Origin: UBA5951 sp012269555
GTDB lineage: Bacteria; Pseudomonadota; Alphaproteobacteria; Puniceispirillales; Puniceispirillaceae
Length of the DNA: 64,000 nucleotides
Assembly: GCA_038147755.1 (NCBI GenBank)
Contig: JAYQTS010000007.1
Span: 12,593-76,592, forward strand
Direction: 5' to 3'
A model generated the notes under the pieces. It had not been told where the DNA came from. It was given only the letters and a program-made list of their open reading frames with translations, and searched no databases. Shown piece after piece: positions 1 to 10,488 of this stretch (position 1 is the first letter of the stretch; each line of letters begins with the position of its first letter). A program made the translations under genes and the position numbers.

Positions 1-953
1 CCAACGGCCATACCAGATAATTCCGATTTATCTAACTTAACCCCAGCAAGTGTTTTTTGAAGTAACCAATCAAGTCCATTTAATTTTGAAGACCGAGCAC
101 AGCCAGGCATTCCAAGTACAATCATACCATCCCATTCTCCAACCATAGAGAGATTACCTGGATCAACAGGAAGACCGATATGAATTATCTCACCCCCAAC
201 CAATCTAAGGGCTTCCGGCAGAACATCCAACCTATCTGCTATGGCCGATGCTCCACATAGCAAGAATGCTTGAGCGCCCTGCTCTCTTGCCCTAATCATA
301 GCCTTGCTAACATCCATGGAAGCGTGATCTACAATCTGACAATCTACAAGAGAACATTCTAATTGTGCCAATCTCGCCCTGGTAACATTTTCAGTTGCAA
401 TTAATATCGATGACTTCGTGTCTTCAAACTTTGTTTGTATAAGGCTAAAATTAAGGGAAATAAGATTTTGACATGACAAAAGAACACCACTGGCAATAAG
501 TTTTAATGCCTCATCGATGGAGTTTTGTGACACAGCATATGGTATAATCTTCAATGTGGCTACCATCTGACCTTTTACAAGTAGTTGGTCAGGAAGAACC
601 GTGGCAAACGTAATTGCTTCGTCAATTTCATTAAGACGTTTTATTTTTTCAACATCTAATCTTGCAATACTTAATTTCTCTGCGATAAAATTTACTCTCC
701 CAGTTGCTGGAACGGATAGCTGGAAACCTGTTTTTTTAAATGCGTTTGAAAGTAATTTCGCAGCCAAATTTTCATCAACATCTCCTTCTTCAAGACTCGC
801 AACTAATAAAGAAGTAATTCCCACTGAACGAAGTTTTTGAATATGAGCTTTTGATAAGCTTGTACCCTTAGGTAATTTTCCATCAGGTAATTTTACAGAA
901 TGTACCAACAAATCCCCTATACATTTTCTAATAGGTTTTTCGCCAAACTTCAT
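1..953 (-). CDS. Molybdopterin-binding / molybdenum cofactor cytidylyltransferase-like protein (partial)
   Basis: The frame is open from an ATG at 951-953 to the left edge, giving 317 residues and no stop, so the C-terminal part lies outside. It starts MKFGEKPIRKCIGDLLVHSV and holds a MoeA/MogA-like molybdopterin-binding domain at about residues 170-310 (FLLCGASAIADR, GMPGCARSSKLNGLDWLLQ). That order matches the alphaproteobacterial proteins in which this domain precedes a MobA/MocA nucleotidyltransferase domain. Those proteins attach CMP or similar to the molybdenum cofactor for xanthine-dehydrogenase-family enzymes. It fits the molybdopterin hydroxylase large subunit at 5127-7402. The catalytic nucleotidyltransferase domain cannot be seen, so the function is inferred from the N-terminal half only. 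Confidence 0.75.
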   Translation of the reverse strand, partial: MKFGEKPIRKCIGDLLVHSVKLPDGKLPKGTSLSKAHIQKLRSVGITSLLVASLEEGDVDENLAAKLLSNAFKKTGFQLSVPATGRVNFIAEKLSIARLDVEKIKRLNEIDEAITFATVLPDQLLVKGQMVATLKIIPYAVSQNSIDEALKLIASGVLLSCQNLISLNFSLIQTKFEDTKSSILIATENVTRARLAQLECSLVDCQIVDHASMDVSKAMIRAREQGAQAFLLCGASAIADRLDVLPEALRLVGGEIIHIGLPVDPGNLSMVGEWDGMIVLGMPGCARSSKLNGLDWLLQKTLAGVKLDKSELSGMAV

Positions 954-1163
954 CTAATCTTCCTATCCTTCTCAAGGGAATGCTGCTAGCTTTATGGGCA
1001 AGCAAAAGTCCATCGCTCTGATTCCTTATTTGACACATTCTTCGAGTTACTGTCTAGATGAAAGCACATCTATATAAATACATAAGAATTTGAGCTTTAA
1101 CAAAATATGCATGCAAAAATTTAATGTTAACATAGTAAGCATTGAGTATTAGGGTAACTTTTT

Positions 1164-2213
1164 ATGAAATATGTAATATCACCACAGAGCCTTTTTTTAT
1201 TTATCAAATCAGCATTATTAGCGACAGGTTTTACAAAAAAAAATGCTGAAATAACAGCAGACTTGATGGTACAAGCAGATATATCAGGTCAAGATGGTCA
1301 CGGTATTTTCAGACTTCCTCAATATATTAAAAGACTACAGGAAGGCGGAATGAACCCAAAACCAAAATTTAAGATATTATCTCAAAGAACTGCAACTGCT
1401 CTAATTGACGGTGATAATGGAATTGGCCATCTGGTGATGCGTCATGCAGCTGACATTGCTATTAAGAAAGCTCGGAGAAGCGGAGTATCCTGGGTTGGCG
1501 CAAGAATGTCAAATCATGCTGGTCCAGCGGCATTGTATACTAAATACGTTCTTGATAATGGCCTGATTGGAATTTATGTAGCAGTTGGAAGCGCAAATCA
1601 TATGCCACCATGGGGTGGAACTGATCTGTTATTAAGCACGAATCCTATATCTATCGCTATTCCATCTGGTGTAAATCCTCCAATCATTCTTGATATGGCA
1701 ACCACAGTTGCTGCGTATGGAAAAGTTAAAACATTGCTTCAATCAGGCGAAAAGATGCCAGAGGGATGGATGATTGACAAACAAGGAAACCCTTTAACCG
1801 ATCCTTCAAAATCGAAGGACGGTTTTTTACTTCCTATAGGAGGCCCCAAGGGATATGGGTTGTCCCTAATTTTTGGCATTTTAGCGGGCACTTTAAATAA
1901 TGCAGCTTTTGGCAAAGACGTTATTGATTTTAACTCTGATCACAAAACTATTACTAATACAGGTCACTTTATAATTGCATTGGATATAGAGGCATTTATG
2001 GACCTTGAACAATTTAAATCACAGATAGACAATGTATGGAAAGAAATGAAATCCTCTGAAAAGTTGCCAGGCATATCTGAAATCCGGCTTCCTGGGGAGA
2101 ATTTAGCCAAAACAATTAAAAAGAGAACGTCTTTAGGAATTGAAATACCAGCACCATTATTTTCCAAGCTCAAACAAATTGCAGATGAACTATCCATTCC
2201 TGAGTTAACCTAA
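1164..2213 (+). CDS. Ldh_2-family NAD(P)-dependent malate/L-lactate/ureidoglycolate dehydrogenase
   Basis: The 349-residue protein is the normal length for the Ldh_2 (malate/L-lactate dehydrogenase, type 2) family, soluble enzymes that oxidise 2-hydroxy acids or reduce 2-oxo/imino acids with NAD(P). Visible signatures are HGIFRLPQY near residue 46, SNHAGPAALY near 116, STNPISIAIP near 159 and LDMATT near 176. The substrate cannot be told from sequence; sulfolactate, malate, lactate, ureidoglycolate and delta-1-piperideine-2-carboxylate enzymes share the fold. It stands alone on the plus strand, converging with the amidase at 2244. About 200 bp of AT-rich DNA precede it and presumably hold its promoter. 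Confidence 0.85.
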   Translation: MKYVISPQSLFLFIKSALLATGFTKKNAEITADLMVQADISGQDGHGIFRLPQYIKRLQEGGMNPKPKFKILSQRTATALIDGDNGIGHLVMRHAADIAIKKARRSGVSWVGARMSNHAGPAALYTKYVLDNGLIGIYVAVGSANHMPPWGGTDLLLSTNPISIAIPSGVNPPIILDMATTVAAYGKVKTLLQSGEKMPEGWMIDKQGNPLTDPSKSKDGFLLPIGGPKGYGLSLIFGILAGTLNNAAFGKDVIDFNSDHKTITNTGHFIIALDIEAFMDLEQFKSQIDNVWKEMKSSEKLPGISEIRLPGENLAKTIKKRTSLGIEIPAPLFSKLKQIADELSIPELT

Positions 2214-2243
2214 AAACCAAATAAATAGCTGATTTTGAACGAG

Positions 2244-3592
2244 CTATTTATCTGACAAATGACTATTATCGTGATTTTCTTTTTTTATGAAATTTAGTAG
2301 CCAATTTGCTGCATATATTAATTTTTCATCAGCTGTATAATTCCCAACGAGCTGTATGCCTAGTGGCAGTTCATTCTCTCCTAATAAAAGCGGCAGATTA
2401 ATACAGGGAAGACCTGTTAATGACCAAATTGTGCAACAAACAGGGTTACCTGTTGTACTTTCTGATAGTAACGGGGCCTTTCCCAACGCGGATGGGGTAA
2501 CAATAACATCAAATCTTGAAAATAAATTTTCAAAAAACTTACTCGCTTCATTTCTTACCATGACTGCTTTTCTAAATTCATCATTCTGAATGATTGATGC
2601 ACGCTCTAACGCTTCTAAAATTGGGGCGCTTAAATCATTACTGTTTGACTTTAAATAGTGACCCAAATTTTGAAAAATTTGAAATTCATGAATAATTTTA
2701 TGTGCATCCAAGAACGTGCTCGTGAAAGGTCTTGCATCAATTTTTGAACACGGTTTCCTAAAGATGATACTAATTTATCAAAACCGGCTTTCATATCGGC
2801 GTCTAAATTATCCATGTAATCAAAGGATACTAAACCAAATATTGGATCAGCTCTCTTTTTTAAGTTTAATCCATTTTGAAAAATGGGCCGACAGCTAGAA
2901 AAACTCTGAGGGTCACGGTTATCATATTGTGCAAGCACATCGCATATTAGAGTTAAATCCTCTATGTGATTTGCAAAAACACCAATCTGGTCCAGCAAAT
3001 CTGATGTTTCTAATACACCCACACGTGGTATTATGCCAGCACTTGGTTTTAGCCCAAAAACACCACAAAAAGAGGCAGGTCTTATAACTGAGCCATTTGT
3101 TTGACTGCCAACAGTAATGGGAACGTGACCTGCTGCGACAGCTGCGGCAGAACCAGCGGAGGACCCACCTGGACTATAATCAAGATTATGAGGATTCTTT
3201 GTTTTGGATGGATTCATAAATGCAAATTCAGTCGTGACTGTTTTACCAATTATTACGGCGCCCTCAGCTTCTAATAATTGAATAATTCGAGCTGAGTTAT
3301 CAGGAATACTCCCCAAAAGAATTGGTGAACCACATGTTGTTGGGATACCAGCAATGTCTATAATATCTTTGATTCCAATGGGAATACCATGCAATCTGCC
3401 AATAGTTTTGCCTTCAGATTGAAGTTTATCTAAGTTTTTAGCCCTCTCTATTGCAAAATCTCTATTCACATGAGCCCATGCCATTAATTCGTTATCTGTT
3501 GAATAAATTGAATTTAAGCAAGCATGGGTAACTTCTAATGCTGTTAACTGTCCTAGACGTATTTTTGATAATATTTCTGATGCAGAAAACAT
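2244..3592 (-). CDS. Amidase-signature family protein, one frameshift
   Basis: This amidase-signature hydrolase (GatA/AtzF-like) splits the C-N bond of an amide. The N-terminal frame (3592 to about 2745) carries the catalytic Ser/Lys core: GIPIGIKDI, the glycine/serine-rich run SPGGSSAGSAAAVAAGHVP, and GSQTNGSVIRPASFCG. The C-terminal frame continues with VTPSALGKAPL and GLPCINLPLLLGENELPLGIQLVG, a typical amidase end. They join if one base is added to the T5 run (plus strand) at 2741-2745, which restores VQKIDARPFTSTFLDAHKI. Reconstructed length is about 450 residues, normal for the family. The gatB/gatC partners are absent, so a catabolic amidase is more likely than the tRNA amidotransferase. 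Substrate unknown. Confidence 0.85.
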
Positions 3593-3728
3593 TTAATTTT
3601 TTGTCTTTCTCATTCAACCAGACATTCGTTAAAATGTGGAAAGGACCTGTTCTAGCTTGCAGGCTCCATTAAATAAAATCATAGTAAAAAGAAATATACA
3701 AATAGGTAAATATTCTTAAAGTCAATTA

Positions 3729-4997
3729 ATGTCATCAAAATCTTCTAAAATCAAAAAAAATAAACATCCTACTATAGCCAAAAACCCATTACCCGAAATT
3801 AATCCTTTAAATATGTTCTGGGTGTTTTTTAAATTAGGATTGACTTGCTTTGGTGGTCCAACTGCCCATATTGGGTTTTTCTTTAATATGTTTGTTGAAC
3901 AAAAAAAATGGTTAACGGCCAAGGAATATGCTGAAATCGTAAGCTTATGTCAGTTTTTACCAGGGCCAACTTCAAGTCAAGTCGGCATGTCAATTGGTCT
4001 CAAATGCGGTGGTATTTCCCAAGCTTTTGCTGCCTGGCTCGGTTTTACATTACCCTCCATGATGATTATGATTGCTGCCGGTTATGGCATTCTGATATTT
4101 GACGAGACAAGTATTTCCAGCGTTTTACATATGCTAAAATTATTTGCTGCCGCTATTGTTTTACAGGCAGTTATATCAATGGCAAAATCACTTACGCCTG
4201 ATTGGACAAGAAGAATTTTATCCTTATTTGCTACATTTATTTTAGTGATTAGTCCTTCGGCTTTCATGCAATTGTTCATTTTAGGCGCCGGTGTAATAGC
4301 TGGCATAGTTATAAATCATTACAATGTTGCTAATATTGAGACAACAGAAAAGCGCGAGGAAAATTATACCTCTATCCCTTTTTTAAAAAGAATTGGTCTA
4401 TTTTCTGGAGCTTTATTCTTAATTATATTACTTGGTCTGCCAGTTTTGGGGTTCATTCATAATTCTTTAATTATAGAGATAGTAACTATATTTTTCCAGT
4501 CTGGCGCATTAGTCTTTGGCGGTGGCCATGTAGTTCTGCCGTTACTTCAATCTCAACTGGTTCCAAACGGTCTCATGAGCCATGCTGACTTTATGGCAGG
4601 ATACGGAATTGTTCAAGCTATTCCAGGACCACTTTTTACCTTTGCTGCCTATTTAGGTGTTCTTCTGCCAACAGGTTGGCCAGAATGGATGTCTGGCATA
4701 TTTTGCCTTATAATCATTTTTCTACCAGCAATTCTTCTTGTTCTTGCAGTTATTCCCATCTGGGAAAATATAAGAGGTAATCAGTATATACAATCCAGTT
4801 TATATGGAGTAAACGCAGTTGTTGTTGGACTATTACTTGCTGCTCTTATAAACCCTATTCTTATTTTGAGTATTAAAAGCTGGATTGATATAGCTATTGT
4901 ACTAATACTTTACATGCTGTTATTATTTGGCAAGATTCCAATCTGGTTAATGATTCTAGCTGTTTGCCTTTCTGGACATCTATGGTCCTTTATTTGA
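3729..4997 (+). CDS. chrA: Chromate transporter, long-chain (two-domain) ChrA
   Basis: This 422-residue inner-membrane protein has the two homologous CHR halves of long-chain ChrA. The first half has CFGGPTAHIGFF, FLPGPTSSQVG and a run of helices; the second repeats it with FGGGHVVLPLLQ and AIPGPLFTFAAYLG. Family members export chromate by proton-motive force, although in marine bacteria the natural anion is uncertain. The N-terminus is lysine- and serine-rich before the first helix. The downstream gap of 129 bp to the next gene does not suggest a tight operon. No ChrB regulator is nearby. Confidence 0.9.
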   Translation: MSSKSSKIKKNKHPTIAKNPLPEINPLNMFWVFFKLGLTCFGGPTAHIGFFFNMFVEQKKWLTAKEYAEIVSLCQFLPGPTSSQVGMSIGLKCGGISQAFAAWLGFTLPSMMIMIAAGYGILIFDETSISSVLHMLKLFAAAIVLQAVISMAKSLTPDWTRRILSLFATFILVISPSAFMQLFILGAGVIAGIVINHYNVANIETTEKREENYTSIPFLKRIGLFSGALFLIILLGLPVLGFIHNSLIIEIVTIFFQSGALVFGGGHVVLPLLQSQLVPNGLMSHADFMAGYGIVQAIPGPLFTFAAYLGVLLPTGWPEWMSGIFCLIIIFLPAILLVLAVIPIWENIRGNQYIQSSLYGVNAVVVGLLLAALINPILILSIKSWIDIAIVLILYMLLLFGKIPIWLMILAVCLSGHLWSFI

Positions 4998-5126
4998 TAT
5001 TTTTATATTCAAAACAATTATTGCCTATAAAAAATTCTCAATTTTTAAAATGCAAAATTCTGACTAGTAGGCAAAAGTAAAACAATGCTATGTAAAGAAT
5101 ACTTATTTTAAATTATTTTCAAAAAG

Positions 5127-7402
5127 ATGTTAACTATGGCACGTCTCGAAGATTATCGGCTGATTACTGGCAAGGGCAAATTTACTGCAAATATAAAACC
5201 ATCAAAGGCATTGGTTGTTAAGTTTTTACGCACTCCAATTGCACGTGGGAATATACTTTCCATAGATATTAGTACCGCTAAAACACTACCTGGGGTGGTT
5301 TGTATTTTCACAGCGGAGGATATGGCATCTGATGGCATCACACATATGTTGGATACATCAAACCCAGCGCGTGATGATGGTGGCACTATCGTGAAACCAC
5401 TAGGCCTATCTTAAATAGTTATGAAATCAAACATCTTGGCGAACCTGTTGCAATGGTCATAGCAGAGACAACTGAGCAGGCAGACGACGCTATTGAGGCA
5501 ATTAATTTTAATTACAATGATAGTGATAGTGCCTTTTTGAGCGGCAAAGATATTGATAGCCAACCTGTTTGGCCAGAAGCACATGACAATTGCGCCTCTT
5601 ATCATCATGTTGGCGATTTTAGCGAAGTGGAAAAAGCTGAGAAAATCTCTGCCTATCTTATCACAGTGCCAATTCATATTTCAAGAATTACAGCAGTTGC
5701 CATGGAGCCTCGCATAGCTTTGTGCGAGACTACTAAAAAGGGCAAGTCAATTTTTACTACTAGCACTCAAAATCCGTTCGCATTGCGCGCAGAAATAATG
5801 CAGACATTCTCCCTTGAAACATCTGACATTCAAGTAATCGCTCCAGACGTTGGCGGCTCCTTTGGAATGAAAGGAACCCTTTACCGCGAGGATGCAGCGA
5901 TTATTTGGGCAAGCCGTAAACTTAAAAGAACCCTTGTTTGGTCTTCTAGTCGTAGTGAGGCATTTATTAGCGACGAGCATGCACGAGCAATGCATGGACA
6001 AGCGCGCCTTGGATTAGATAGTAAAGGAAAATTCACTAGTTTTTCAGTATCGCTTGATATAGATATTGGTGCATATATATCGAAACGTTCCTTTAGTATG
6101 CTAAATAATTTGGGTGGTATCGCGGGACAATACGTAATACCTTGCATAGCAGCAGAGCTTCGTTTTAGCTACTCCAATACAATGCCAATTTCTCCATATA
6201 GAGGTGCCGGAAGACCAGAGGCAACCTTTATGATAGAAAGCGCAATAGACCAAGCCGCCAGAGTTATAGGAATAGATAGAGCAGAATTGCGTTCTAGAAA
6301 TTTTATCAAACCAAATATGATGCCCTACCAAACTAGTTTAATGTTTAATTATGATAGTGGAGATTTTCCAACAATCCTAGAGGAGGCATTATTACTTTCA
6401 GATTATCATAATTTTGATAAAAGGCGCATTGAGTCACAAAAGAGAGGCAGAATTAGGGGTATTGGGATAGCAACCCACATTGAAGTTGCAGGCGGGCCAT
6501 TTGGGATGAAGATAAAGGAATTAGCAAGGCTAAGGGTATCCAAACACGGCATTATTACAATTGCACCTGGAAGCATGTCTGTTGGTCAGGGCCTTGAGAC
6601 AAGCTTTCCTGCTATTGTCGCAGATGTACTAAACATTAATGCCGATAAGATACATTATGTTCAAGGTGATACAGATTATCTACCAAGCGGTCGGGGAAGT
6701 GGTGGTTCATCTGCAACTATTACTGGTGGTTCGGCTGCAATTAATGCTTCTGAAAAGTTGATTAAAGCGGGTAATGAAATCGCTGCCGATGTTCTGAAAT
6801 GTGATATCTCAAATATTCATTATGAAAAAGGAAATTTCTACAATCAGAATAATCCGAATAGCTCTCTTGATTGGTCTGAAATCGCGCAATATAGCAATCA
6901 ACCCGATGGCATTGATATTTTGGGAGAATTTACTCCTTCTGCGCCGACTTATCCTAATGGATGTCATATTTGTGAAGTAGAAATTGATAGGTCAACTGGA
7001 AAATGTTTTTTGCAGGATTATGTTGCGGTAGAAGATGTTGGAACAGCTTTATTTCCAATTTTGATTGAAGGCCAAATTCTAGGTGGTATCGTGCAAGGCA
7101 TTAGCCAGGCGTTAGGGGAATCCCTTATTTATGATGAAACTGGGCAACTATCAACGGGTTCATTTATGGACTATCAAATGCCAATAGCCTCCGATTTTCC
7201 AAAGTTTAGGATTAAAACCTACCCCGTCAAAACCAAGATAAATCCCCTTGGTGCCAAAGGTGTTGGTGAATCTGGAACCGTTGGAGCACTTGCTGCAACA
7301 TTAAGTGCTATTCAAGATGCACTGAAGTCCGCGGGAAGTGACGCTGTGGAGATGCCAGCAACTCCCAATAGAATTTGGAAAAAATTAAATAACGGTAAAT
7401 AA
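5127..7402 (+). CDS. Xanthine dehydrogenase/CoxL-family molybdopterin-binding large subunit, one frameshift
   Basis: This is a molybdenum hydroxylase large subunit of about 758 residues once repaired. It hydroxylates carbon next to a heteroatom or aldehydes in the xanthine oxidase family. The N-terminal piece (5127-5414) holds RLEDYRLITGKGKFTANI; the main piece resumes at LNSYEIKHLGEPVAMVIAE. Adding one base near 5399 gives VKPTRPILNSYEIKHLGE. Cofactor signatures are GGSFGMKG, PYRGAGRPEA, GSGGSSATITGG and the C-terminal KGVGESGTVGA with the catalytic Glu. The AYRCSFR signature of true CO dehydrogenase is absent. The FAD (CoxM) and 2Fe-2S (CoxS) subunits are not on either side, so it is an orphan here. 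Start could be the ATG at 5127 or 5136. Confidence 0.9.
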
Positions 7403-7419
7403 TCTGTTCTTTTTTTAAA

Positions 7420-10365
7420 CTAATTTACTAACAGGGATTGGTCCAATAGTTGTGCGACGTGTAATGCTTTTCTGGAGGCTCCGTGTTCAATTTGACATCT
7501 ACAAGAAGTGCCATCTGCTATGATAATATCGCTACCTTTGCTTTCCCTTACCTTAGGTAGCAAATTTTCTTCTGCCATAAGCATGGATAGATCATAAGTT
7601 GAAGCATCATATCCAAACGCACCAGCCATTCCACAGCAACTGCTATCGATTTTTTCAACATCGAGCCCTTCTATCATTCTTAAAACCTCTTCTATTGGCC
7701 TTACTACGTCAAAAGCCTTTTGATGACAATGGCTATGTAAATAGGCTTTTGCGTGTTTTACAAGCTGTAGGTTTGGCTTATCTTTCGCTAATAACTCCTC
7801 AAAAGTTAGTGCCATGCTCGCTATTTGCTTTGCCTGTGTTGTTGGTAATAATGAGGGTAATTCATCTCTGAGCGCCAGCAAGCAAGAGGGCTCTAATCCA
7901 ACAATCGGAATTTGTTGCTCCGCGAATGGCGCTAGTGTGGAGATGAGAGTTTGTGCTTTTTGTTTTGCTTGTTTTATCAATCCACCAGATAAATAAGTTC
8001 GCCCACAACACAGAGGCTTATCATTTGGATTTGTAGGAATAAAAACGTGATATCCAGCGGCCTTCAATACCTTGGCTGCAGACCTTATTATTTCAGGTTC
8101 AAAATATCGGTTAAAAGTATCAACAAACAAAATAACAGGCATCTTGTCATGGGCTTCATCTTGTTTTGGTAAAACTCTTGAAACTTCAATATCTCTGAAA
8201 TAATCTTTACGCCATTGAGGTAACTCACGTTTTGATGTAAAGCCAGTTATTTTCTCTAAAATATAGGAAAATAAGGACCATTTATTTCGTAGATTCAAAA
8301 AAAAAGATAACCTCGATGCAATAGGAGCATAATCTGGCAAATATCCAATAAGCTTATCTCTAAAGGAAACCCCTTTAGTTGCAGCTCGCATGGCTATTAT
8401 TTCTAATTTCATTTTAGCCATATCAACAGATGTTGGACACTCCCTCTTGCAGGCCTTACAAGAAACACAATATTTTAGAGTTTCTTCCATTTCATCGCCA
8501 ATGAGTGCATTCGGGCCTAGTTGACCAGACAAAGCGAGCCGTAGGCTATTTGCTCTGCCTCTTGTAGAGTCTCTCTCCTCTCTAGTAACGCGATAGGATG
8601 GGCACATGACCCCTCCTTCTAGCTTTCTACAAGCGCCATTATTATTGCACATTTCTATTGCACCTTGCAGACCGCCTGATTTACCAGGCCATGGTGACCA
8701 GTCAAATATCACTGGCAGATCATCTGCTTGATAACCGGGTGCAAATCGGAATAACGACCTGTCATCCATTTTTGGTGCATCAACAATTTTGTTAGGATTT
8801 AAAATTCCTACAGGATCAAAAAACTGTTTTAATTGAACAAACAAGCTCACCATTTCAGGGCCGAACATCGTCTCGTTGAATTCAGAGCGTAAAATACCAT
8901 CTCCATGCTCCCCGGAATGGGAACCACCATATTGCTTTACTAGTTCAAACGCCTCTTCTGGAATGGCTCGCATAGCTTTGACATCATCTGTTTTCTTCAT
9001 ACTTAAAACTGGGCGCACATGCAGACATCCGACAGATGCATGCGCATACCATGTTCCAACCGTATCGTATTTTTTAAAAATCTTTGTTAACTTATCTGTG
9101 TATTCTGCAAGGTGTTCAAGTTCAACAGCGCAATCCTCAACAAAAGAGACTGGTTTTGCATCTTGTTTCATCGACATCATGATATTGAGACCAGATTTTC
9201 GCATCTCTGATACTCGTGCTTGCTGGTGTGCATCTTCTACATGTACCACGCCACCTTGCCATTCCTCCGAATTTTCCCATCCAAAGCCTAAATCTGTCAT
9301 TGCTATTTGAAGCTTTTTAAGCCTATTTAAATTTTCATCTCTTTCATCTTCTGCAAATTCCACAATCAGTAATGCTTTTGGATTCCCAATAACGACTTCA
9401 CTGATAATTGGCTGGAACATTGGAATTGAACGAGCCAGAGAAAGCATAGTGTCATCAACTAATTCAATAGCAACTGGATTTAATTTGATTAAATGCTGAG
9501 TTGCATCCATCGCTTTGTAGAAGCTTGGAAAGTGACAAATACCCATTAGTTTCTGCGCAGGCAAAGGTGATAATTTAAGCTTAATGGATGTAAAATAAGA
9601 GAGGGTACCCTCAGAACCAAGCAGCAAGTGAGCAAAATTTATCCCATCGCCCTGCCTTCCTTCCGGCCTTGCTGACATAGCATCTGGTACTATTGCATCC
9701 AGATTATAACCGCCAACTCTACGTAGAACTTTTGGAAAACGCTCATCAATAAGATTACTATTATTCTTTCCAAGATTTAGAAGATATTCACGCATCTCAT
9801 CAGGCATGACACTCTCATCTTCAGGGCCAAATGTAACTGCTGTCCCATCTGCGAGAATAGCATTTATTGATAATACATTATCTCTCATAATTCCATATCG
9901 TATGGAACGCCCACCACAACTATTATTAGCCGTCATACCTCCAATAGTTGCTCTACTAGAAGTAGAAACATCTACAGGAAACCATAACCCATGTGCACGA
10001 AGATGCTTGTTTAAATCGTCTAAAACAATACCAGGTTCAACAACACAACTATTCTCACTCAAATCAACCGAGATTAATTTGTTTAAATATTTAGTATTAT
10101 CAACAACAATAGCTTTGTTAACTGTTTGACCACATTGCGATGTCCCACCGCCACGGGGAAGTATAGCCGTCTTTGTTTTTCTGCAAAACGCAATAAGTTT
10201 TACGATATCATCTATATTTTTTGGTAACACTACGGCATGGGGCATCATCTGATAAATGGAAGCATCAGTTGCGTATCTACCCCTATCAAATTCACTATCT
10301 AGGAATTCTCCTTCAATCATATTTGCTAATTCATCTATTTGAATAGGGATGTTACCATCTGCCAT
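7420..10365 (-). CDS. FAD-linked D-2-hydroxyacid dehydrogenase fused to Fe-S/CCG domains (YdiJ-like)
   Basis: This protein of about 981 residues joins a GlcD-like half to a GlcF-like half, like E. coli YdiJ, and likely oxidises D-2-hydroxy acids such as D-2-hydroxyglutarate, D-lactate or glycolate, passing electrons to the respiratory chain. The FAD-binding part has LPRGGGTSQCGQ and NNSCGGRSIRYG. The linker has cysteines near 571 (CNNNGACRK). A ferredoxin motif CVSCKACKRECP lies near 630. Two CCG domains have LCCGRTYLSGG near 785 and SSCCGMAGAFG near 908. I chose the ATG at 10365 (MADGNIPIQ); an in-frame ATG 20 codons upstream adds a basic stretch unlike the family. It is divergent from the aminotransferase at 10489, sharing a short promoter region. 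Confidence 0.88.
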   Translation of the reverse strand: MADGNIPIQIDELANMIEGEFLDSEFDRGRYATDASIYQMMPHAVVLPKNIDDIVKLIAFCRKTKTAILPRGGGTSQCGQTVNKAIVVDNTKYLNKLISVDLSENSCVVEPGIVLDDLNKHLRAHGLWFPVDVSTSSRATIGGMTANNSCGGRSIRYGIMRDNVLSINAILADGTAVTFGPEDESVMPDEMREYLLNLGKNNSNLIDERFPKVLRRVGGYNLDAIVPDAMSARPEGRQGDGINFAHLLLGSEGTLSYFTSIKLKLSPLPAQKLMGICHFPSFYKAMDATQHLIKLNPVAIELVDDTMLSLARSIPMFQPIISEVVIGNPKALLIVEFAEDERDENLNRLKKLQIAMTDLGFGWENSEEWQGGVVHVEDAHQQARVSEMRKSGLNIMMSMKQDAKPVSFVEDCAVELEHLAEYTDKLTKIFKKYDTVGTWYAHASVGCLHVRPVLSMKKTDDVKAMRAIPEEAFELVKQYGGSHSGEHGDGILRSEFNETMFGPEMVSLFVQLKQFFDPVGILNPNKIVDAPKMDDRSLFRFAPGYQADDLPVIFDWSPWPGKSGGLQGAIEMCNNNGACRKLEGGVMCPSYRVTREERDSTRGRANSLRLALSGQLGPNALIGDEMEETLKYCVSCKACKRECPTSVDMAKMKLEIIAMRAATKGVSFRDKLIGYLPDYAPIASRLSFFLNLRNKWSLFSYILEKITGFTSKRELPQWRKDYFRDIEVSRVLPKQDEAHDKMPVILFVDTFNRYFEPEIIRSAAKVLKAAGYHVFIPTNPNDKPLCCGRTYLSGGLIKQAKQKAQTLISTLAPFAEQQIPIVGLEPSCLLALRDELPSLLPTTQAKQIASMALTFEELLAKDKPNLQLVKHAKAYLHSHCHQKAFDVVRPIEEVLRMIEGLDVEKIDSSCCGMAGAFGYDASTYDLSMLMAEENLLPKVRESKGSDIIIADGTSCRCQIEHGASRKALHVAQLLDQSLLVN

Positions 10366-10488
10366 ATAAAAAAACCTGCGTTTAACATATACAAATCTAA
10401 TTTCTAGCTTTAAAATACTCCTCATATTGTTTTTTTCAATCCCAGTTTATTTCATCTTATAAGATAATAAGAAAATTAGGAGCCCATT

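Noticed and set aside
601..840. Short plus-strand open frame inside the left-edge gene
   Set aside because: It overlaps the minus-strand molybdopterin-binding gene, whose frame is open and family-like throughout; the plus frame has no motif.
2700..2760. Programmed -1 frameshift in the amidase
   Set aside because: No slippery heptamer with pseudoknot was seen, amidases are not known for recoding, and the same kind of one-base loss occurs in many unrelated genes here.
5127..7402. Aerobic CO dehydrogenase (CoxL form I)
   Set aside because: The AYRCSFR active-site signature is absent (PYRGAGRPEA instead) and coxM/coxS are missing.
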